Part shown: in pieces, positions 7,838-10,198 of the stretch | Position numbering within the stretch: position 1 is the first letter of the stretch | Layout of the letters: each line of letters begins with the position of its first letter | DNA from: Gammaproteobacteria bacterium | GTDB lineage: Bacteria; Pseudomonadota; Gammaproteobacteria; UBA4575 | Direction of reading: 5' to 3' | Assembly (NCBI GenBank): GCA_027297825.1 | Contig: JAPUHH010000090.1 | Coordinates: 1 to 10,198, forward strand | DNA length: 10,198 nucleotides | Program-made: the position numbers and the translations under genes | Notes under the pieces: model-generated | Told to the model about the DNA's origin: nothing | Seen by the model: the letters and a program-made list of their open reading frames with translations, nothing else | Database searches by the model: none

Positions 7838-8248
7838 ATGGGCATGATTAGCGAATTTAAAGAATTTGCCCTTAAGGGAAACATGATGGATATGGCGACC
7901 GGTATTATAATCGGTGCGTCTGTATCTACCGTAGTAGGCTCATTGGTTGATGACCTAATAATGCCTATCGTTGGACTGTTTACAGGTAGAGTTGATTTCA
8001 CAAACCTATTTGTAAATTTAGGCGAGGGTGACTTTTCAACACTCGCAGCAGCTAAAGAGGCTGGAGCCCCCGTATTCGGCTATGGCGCATTCATACAAGC
8101 CTTCATAAATTTCTTAATTATCGCATTTGTTATATTCATGATTATCAAAGCGGTAAACAACATGAAAAAGAAAGAGGAAGCGGCGCCTGCAGCTCCACCA
8201 GAAGATGTGATTTTGTTACGTGAGATACGTGACAGCCTAAAAAAATAA
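7838..8248 (+). CDS. mscL: Large-conductance mechanosensitive channel
   Basis: Pentameric inner-membrane channel that opens under membrane tension and releases solutes on hypo-osmotic shock. The length of 136 residues equals that of E. coli MscL. The N-terminal amphipathic helix is SEFKEFALKGN. TM1 follows with MATGIIIGASVSTVVGSLVDDLIMP (about 19-43), then a periplasmic loop. TM2 is about 85-107 (FIQAFINFLIIAFVIFMIIKAVN). The C-terminus has a basic KKKEE cluster, an Ala/Pro linker and the bundle helix LLREIRDSLKK. In the pore-lining helix, Thr21 replaces E. coli Val21 and Val29-Ser30-Thr31 replaces Phe-Gly-Lys. The start is set by the strong TAGGAGGT site. A clear terminator follows, so mscL is probably transcribed alone or ends the bio transcript. 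Confidence 0.96.
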   Translation: MGMISEFKEFALKGNMMDMATGIIIGASVSTVVGSLVDDLIMPIVGLFTGRVDFTNLFVNLGEGDFSTLAAAKEAGAPVFGYGAFIQAFINFLIIAFVIFMIIKAVNNMKKKEEAAPAAPPEDVILLREIRDSLKK

Positions 8249-8273
8249 TCCTTTAGTTTGAAATTATTTCAAT

Positions 8274-8308
8274 ATCCAGGCAATGATGCATTGTCTGGGT
8301 GTTTTTTT
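8274..8308 (+). terminator. Intrinsic terminator after mscL
   Basis: A 12-bp stem pairs 8274-8285 (ATCCAGGCAATG) with 8289-8300 (CATTGTCTGGGT), with two G-T pairs and a 3-nt loop, ending in a T-rich tract to 8308. It begins 25 bases after the mscL stop. Confidence 0.85.
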
Positions 8309-8507
8309 GCTCTTAAATTTTAACTACCGTGTTAATACACGGTTACATAATTTCTTGCTGTGCTCCTTTTCAATTTTTGATTTGACCAAGGTAAACTTTG
8401 CTCCTCAAAGGTTTCACGCCTCGCCTTATGTACAGGAAGTATTGAATGTCAGTTTGCAGGAACTGAAAACTAGCGAGCACACTATCTACTATTTTAAAAA
8501 GTTCTAG
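8309..8507. other. Intergenic gap between mscL terminator and radC-like gene
   Basis: An AT-rich stretch between the ends of two convergent genes. A short plus-strand frame crosses it (8283-8507), but its first part lies inside the terminator hairpin and the peptide looks random. I see no RNA gene or repeat here. Confidence 0.5.
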
Positions 8508-8999
8508 CTATAAATGGCCGAGCTCTGCTAGTGACTGTACGGTACCCCCGACCACCAAATGGTCTAATATCTTGATATCGATTAACGCTAAAGCATCACG
8601 CAAAATCAGCGTAAGTTCAATATCAGCCTGGCTAGATTCTGCAACGCCTGATGGGTGATTATGTGCAAGAATAATTGCATGAGCATTGTATTTAAGTGCT
8701 TGCTTCACAACTTCTCGTGGATGCACTTCTGCGGTATGCAAGGTGCCGGTAAATAATTCTTCAAATTGAATGACACGGTTTTTAGTATCTAAATACAAAC
8801 ATGCAAAAACTTCTCTGGTATAGTCACGCATGCGCATCAGTAAAAACTTCTTAGTGTCATTTGGATTAGTAAGCGGACCTTCGCGTTGTAAAGATTCATG
8901 TAAAAATCTGCGTGCCATTTCTAAACAAGCTTGTAATTGCACAAATTTAGCTTGCCCTAGTCCTTTGGTTTGGCAAAACGCGGCTAGATCAGCCGCCAA
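8508..8999 (-). CDS. RadC-family JAB-domain protein, N-terminally truncated
   Basis: The C-terminal JAB/MPN metalloprotease-like domain of RadC (UPF0758), a family historically tied to DNA repair but with no firmly established function. It is 163 residues against about 220 for full-length members. The metal-binding motif is intact: Glu81 (EELFTGTLHTAEVHPREV), His113 and His115 in HNHPSG, and Asp126. Ahead of it is only the second half of the helix-hairpin-helix region (KGLGQAKFVQLQACLE). The first 60-70 residues of a normal RadC are missing. The first possible start is TTG at 8999, and a TAA stop lies three codons upstream in frame at 9006-9008. The homology begins almost exactly there, so the gene looks cut by a rearrangement rather than naturally short. 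It could still make a stable JAB domain or be a pseudogene; no Shine-Dalgarno supports TTG. Confidence 0.75.
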   Translation of the reverse strand: MAADLAAFCQTKGLGQAKFVQLQACLEMARRFLHESLQREGPLTNPNDTKKFLLMRMRDYTREVFACLYLDTKNRVIQFEELFTGTLHTAEVHPREVVKQALKYNAHAIILAHNHPSGVAESSQADIELTLILRDALALIDIKILDHLVVGGTVQSLAELGHL

Positions 9000-9002
9000 A
9001 TT

Positions 9003-9200
9003 AAATTATAAGCAATTGATTAATATAGAAATATAATTCTTTATAAGATTCTATATACGTCTCTATATACATTACACATCTTAAAACACGCATTTCCTTG
9101 ATTTTGTGGTGACAGCGTAAACACACCTTTTTTATGGACTCCAAAAACTCCTGCGCTCCCTGGTAAAATCAGTAGCTGGAAATACTATTAAGGTGAAATC
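9003..9200. other. AT-rich gap abutting the truncated radC end
   Basis: No gene seen. It holds an inverted repeat ATATAGAA (9023-9030) / TTCTATAT (9049-9056), a direct repeat TCTATATAC (9050-9058 and 9062-9070), and an extended -10-like TGGTAAAAT (9161-9169) that could serve the small gene at 9201, though no -35 box is evident. Confidence 0.4.
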
Positions 9201-9509
9201 ATGCCAGCGAAAACACAAGAAGAATATTGCGAAGCCCTTGATGAACAGGGTGAGAAAAGAGTTAGGGAGTTAAAAGCACAAGGTTCATTTAGTGACAGAC
9301 ATTTAAAGTGGGTGGATCTGTGGTTAGAAAATAAAGAAAGAGCTGATGAGGCCGCAGCGCAAGAACGCCAAGAACGCCAAGAAGGTAGGGAAGAAGACTC
9401 ACTTACAATTTCACGCCGAGCGAATGAGTTGGCTATAGGGTCACTATATATTGCAGGAGTTTCTATGTTGTTTGCAGTAGTTGCAATAGTTGTGGCCTTT
9501 ATACGTTGA
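9201..9509 (+). CDS. Small tail-anchored-like membrane protein, unknown function
   Basis: I do not recognise a named family. The 102-residue protein has a highly charged, probably helical N-terminal part (residues 1-75) with VRELKAQGSFSDRHLKWVDLWLENKE. I have seen a similar pattern of an x-G-x(n)-V-x-x-WL-x-x-KE block in other small bacterial proteins with a C-terminal membrane helix, but this is memory only. Residues 50-66 form an Ala/Glu/Gln/Arg coiled-coil-like stretch (QERQERQEGREED), encoded by a 9-nt DNA repeat. A single hydrophobic helix (about 78-100) ends the chain, followed by Ile-Arg. This would leave the charged part in the cytoplasm. The start is supported by AAGGTG at 9190-9195, five bases before ATG. 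It lies between the truncated radC and the Imm8-like gene. Confidence 0.6.
   Translation: MPAKTQEEYCEALDEQGEKRVRELKAQGSFSDRHLKWVDLWLENKERADEAAAQERQERQEGREEDSLTISRRANELAIGSLYIAGVSMLFAVVAIVVAFIR
9361..9383 (+). repeat. Period-9 tandem repeat inside the small membrane protein gene
   Basis: AAGAACGCC occurs at 9361-9369 and 9370-9378, followed by a partial third unit AAGAA. It encodes the repeated Gln-Glu-Arg of the charged helix and is short enough to vary by slippage in whole codons. Confidence 0.6.
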
Positions 9510-9597
9510 AGAAAACCTCCCTAGCGTCCGGTCGGCACTTGTTTAGATATTGATTAGTGCTGTCCCTCAAAATATTTTTTATAAAAATTTTAAACTA

Positions 9598-9627
9598 AAT
9601 GTTTGTTTTCGGCCATAAGCGGACATT
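9598..9627. repeat. 30-nt palindromic repeat, copy 2 (degenerate left arm)
   Basis: Left arm AATGTTTGTTT (9598-9608) has three mismatches; loop TCGGCCAT; right arm AAGCGGACATT (9617-9627) is identical to copy 1. It ends 17 bases before the Imm8-like start codon. Confidence 0.7.
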
Positions 9628-9644
9628 CATATTTATAATCCAGG

Positions 9645-9968
9645 ATGCTCAAAGTAATAGACATAGTCATTAATGATCTATATCCATGGGAGCCTGATGA
9701 CCCATTGGACTTTGTTGCATCTGTAGTAATTACCGTTAGTGAAAATAGCGCTGGTGATAATTTTTATCTTCAATTATGTACGCCAATTTCAATTAAGAAC
9801 TTAGCGGATAAACACGATATTTTTATTATTGAAAAGTGGGAAGGTGTCGAAAATTTAGTTGATAAATTAAATAACTTTATTGAAGATAAGCTAAGCGAAA
9901 ATGTAAAAGAGTCAGATTTCCAGTGTTTAAATAACTTCTGGCACTGGGAATATAGCAACTACAAATAA
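9645..9968 (+). CDS. Imm8-like immunity protein, orphan
   Basis: A 107-residue acidic cytoplasmic protein with the pattern I associate with Imm8 (polymorphic-toxin immunity). It has an early strand and a P-x-D-P-x-x-F segment (PWEPDDPLDFVASVVITV), a central F-Y-L-Q-L-CTP motif (residues about 45-51) followed by a hydrophobic strand (IFIIEKW), an amphipathic helix (VENLVDKLNNFIEDKL), and the C-terminal WHWEYSNY, matching the usual W-E-(F/Y)-x-x-Y end. Imm8 proteins neutralise toxin domains delivered by contact-dependent or secreted polymorphic toxins. No toxin gene is visible on either side, so this would be an orphan immunity gene. The ATG at 9645 has only AGG directly abutting it as a Shine-Dalgarno. 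Palindromic repeats bracket it on both sides, 17 bases away in each case. Family call is from motif memory, not a search. Confidence 0.7.
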   Translation: MLKVIDIVINDLYPWEPDDPLDFVASVVITVSENSAGDNFYLQLCTPISIKNLADKHDIFIIEKWEGVENLVDKLNNFIEDKLSENVKESDFQCLNNFWHWEYSNYK

Positions 9969-9984
9969 TTATTTTATACTCGCG

Positions 9985-10014
9985 AATGACCGCTTTTGGC
10001 CGAAAGCGGACATT
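9985..10014. repeat. 30-nt palindromic repeat, copy 3
   Basis: Left arm AATGACCGCTT (9985-9995) has one mismatch; loop TTGGCCGA; right arm AAGCGGACATT (10004-10014) is exact. It starts 17 bases after the stop codon of the Imm8-like gene. Confidence 0.8.
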
Positions 10015-10018
10015 CGGT

Positions 10019-10140
10019 AATGAATTTTAGGACACACTAGGTTGGAAATCTTAAAACAACGTTGTTTAATGACCGCTAACGACCCAAAGCGGCCATTGAA
10101 TACAAAATTATTTAAACCGAAAATAACGAAATGAATTTTA
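10019..10140. repeat. Direct repeat pair AATGAATTTTA around palindrome copy 4
   Basis: The 11-mer AATGAATTTTA occurs at 10019-10029 and again at 10130-10140, the second overlapping the HAD gene start codon. A related 12-mer ATTTTATACTCG occurs at 9971-9982 and at 10135-10146. These could be duplications from insertion events or chance in AT-rich DNA. Confidence 0.4.
10068..10097. repeat. 30-nt palindromic repeat, copy 4 (divergent)
   Basis: Left arm AATGACCGCTA (10068-10078), loop ACGACCCA, right arm AAGCGGCCATT (10087-10097). The arms pair with two mismatches and keep the 11-8-11 geometry. It lies 33 bases before the HAD-family start codon. Confidence 0.65.
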
Positions 10141-10198
10141 TACTCGATATCGGTAATGTCATTTGTGAGTGGAATCCACATAAACACATTGCAACTAT
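10131..10198 (+). CDS. HAD-superfamily hydrolase, 3'-partial (N-terminus only)
   Basis: Only 22 codons are inside the window. They read MNFILDIGNVICEWNPHKHI, which matches motif I of YihX-like HAD phosphatases (F-D-L-G-N-V-L-x-x-W-x-P). Asp6 would be the nucleophile, and Gly occupies the +2 position as in that subgroup. The catalytic remainder runs off the right edge, so substrate cannot be guessed. The leader has only a weak purine stretch (AACGAA) as a ribosome site. Palindrome copy 4 lies 33 bases upstream. Confidence 0.7.
   Translation, partial: MNFILDIGNVICEWNPHKHIAT

Noticed and set aside
8283..8507. Plus-strand open frame of 74 codons after mscL
   Set aside because: It starts inside the mscL terminator hairpin, has no ribosome site, and its peptide shows no family pattern.
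9023..9056. AT-rich inverted repeat as the terminal repeat of an insertion sequence
   Set aside because: Arms are 8 bp of almost pure A/T, and there is no transposase or matching opposite end.
9634..9639. TATAAT before the Imm8-like ATG, suggesting a leaderless promoter
   Set aside because: The spacing would fit a leaderless transcript, but there is no -35 match or extended -10, and such boxes are common in AT-rich DNA.
9598..10097. Palindromes as a CRISPR array or integron attC sites
   Set aside because: Copies are irregularly spaced with genes between them and no equal-length spacers. They lack the paired R/L boxes of attC sites, and no cas or integrase gene is present.

Overview
The window looks like chromosomal DNA of a Gram-negative gammaproteobacterium. 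The evidence is two outer-membrane beta-barrel genes, a ubiquinone-type UbiA, and a comF/bioB/bioF arrangement of the kind seen in pseudomonads and relatives. I cannot name a genus. Base composition is uneven. Positions 1 to about 1800 are clearly GC-rich; the rest is moderately AT-rich and becomes very AT-rich after about 9000.

Layout. (1) Positions 1-1800 hold the C-terminal three quarters of an SdsA1-type zinc alkylsulfatase running in from the left edge. It is followed by a decayed outer-membrane protein gene that keeps only its two ends. (2) 1914-2759 is an intact outer-membrane protein of the 'MetA-pathway of phenol degradation' type, often mislabelled neuromedin U. (3) 2996-8248 is a housekeeping block: aroE and ubiA overlap by one base; comF meets ubiA tail to tail with a shared TTAA forming both stops; bioB and bioF run divergently from comF; mscL follows, with a strong ribosome binding site and a clear intrinsic terminator. 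(4) 8508-10198 looks like accessory DNA. It contains a RadC-family JAB-domain gene lacking its N-terminal part, a small charged protein with one C-terminal membrane helix, an orphan Imm8-like immunity gene, and the first codons of a HAD-family hydrolase.

Function. AroE (shikimate to chorismate) and UbiA (prenylation of 4-hydroxybenzoate, made from chorismate) lie on the same biosynthetic route. BioF and BioB catalyse the first ring-building step and the last step of biotin synthesis, but bioA, bioC, bioD and bioH do not follow here. The alkylsulfatase and the barrels suggest handling of amphiphilic or aromatic substrates at the envelope; that link is inference.

The most distinctive signal is a family of four imperfect palindromes, each 30 nt with 11-nt arms and an 8-nt loop. 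The right arm AAGCGGACATT is exact in three copies. One copy lies before aroE and three cluster around the Imm8-like gene and the HAD gene. The Imm8-like gene therefore sits alone between two palindromes, with no toxin visible, beside the truncated radC. I see no integrase, transposase, CRISPR array, tRNA or rRNA.
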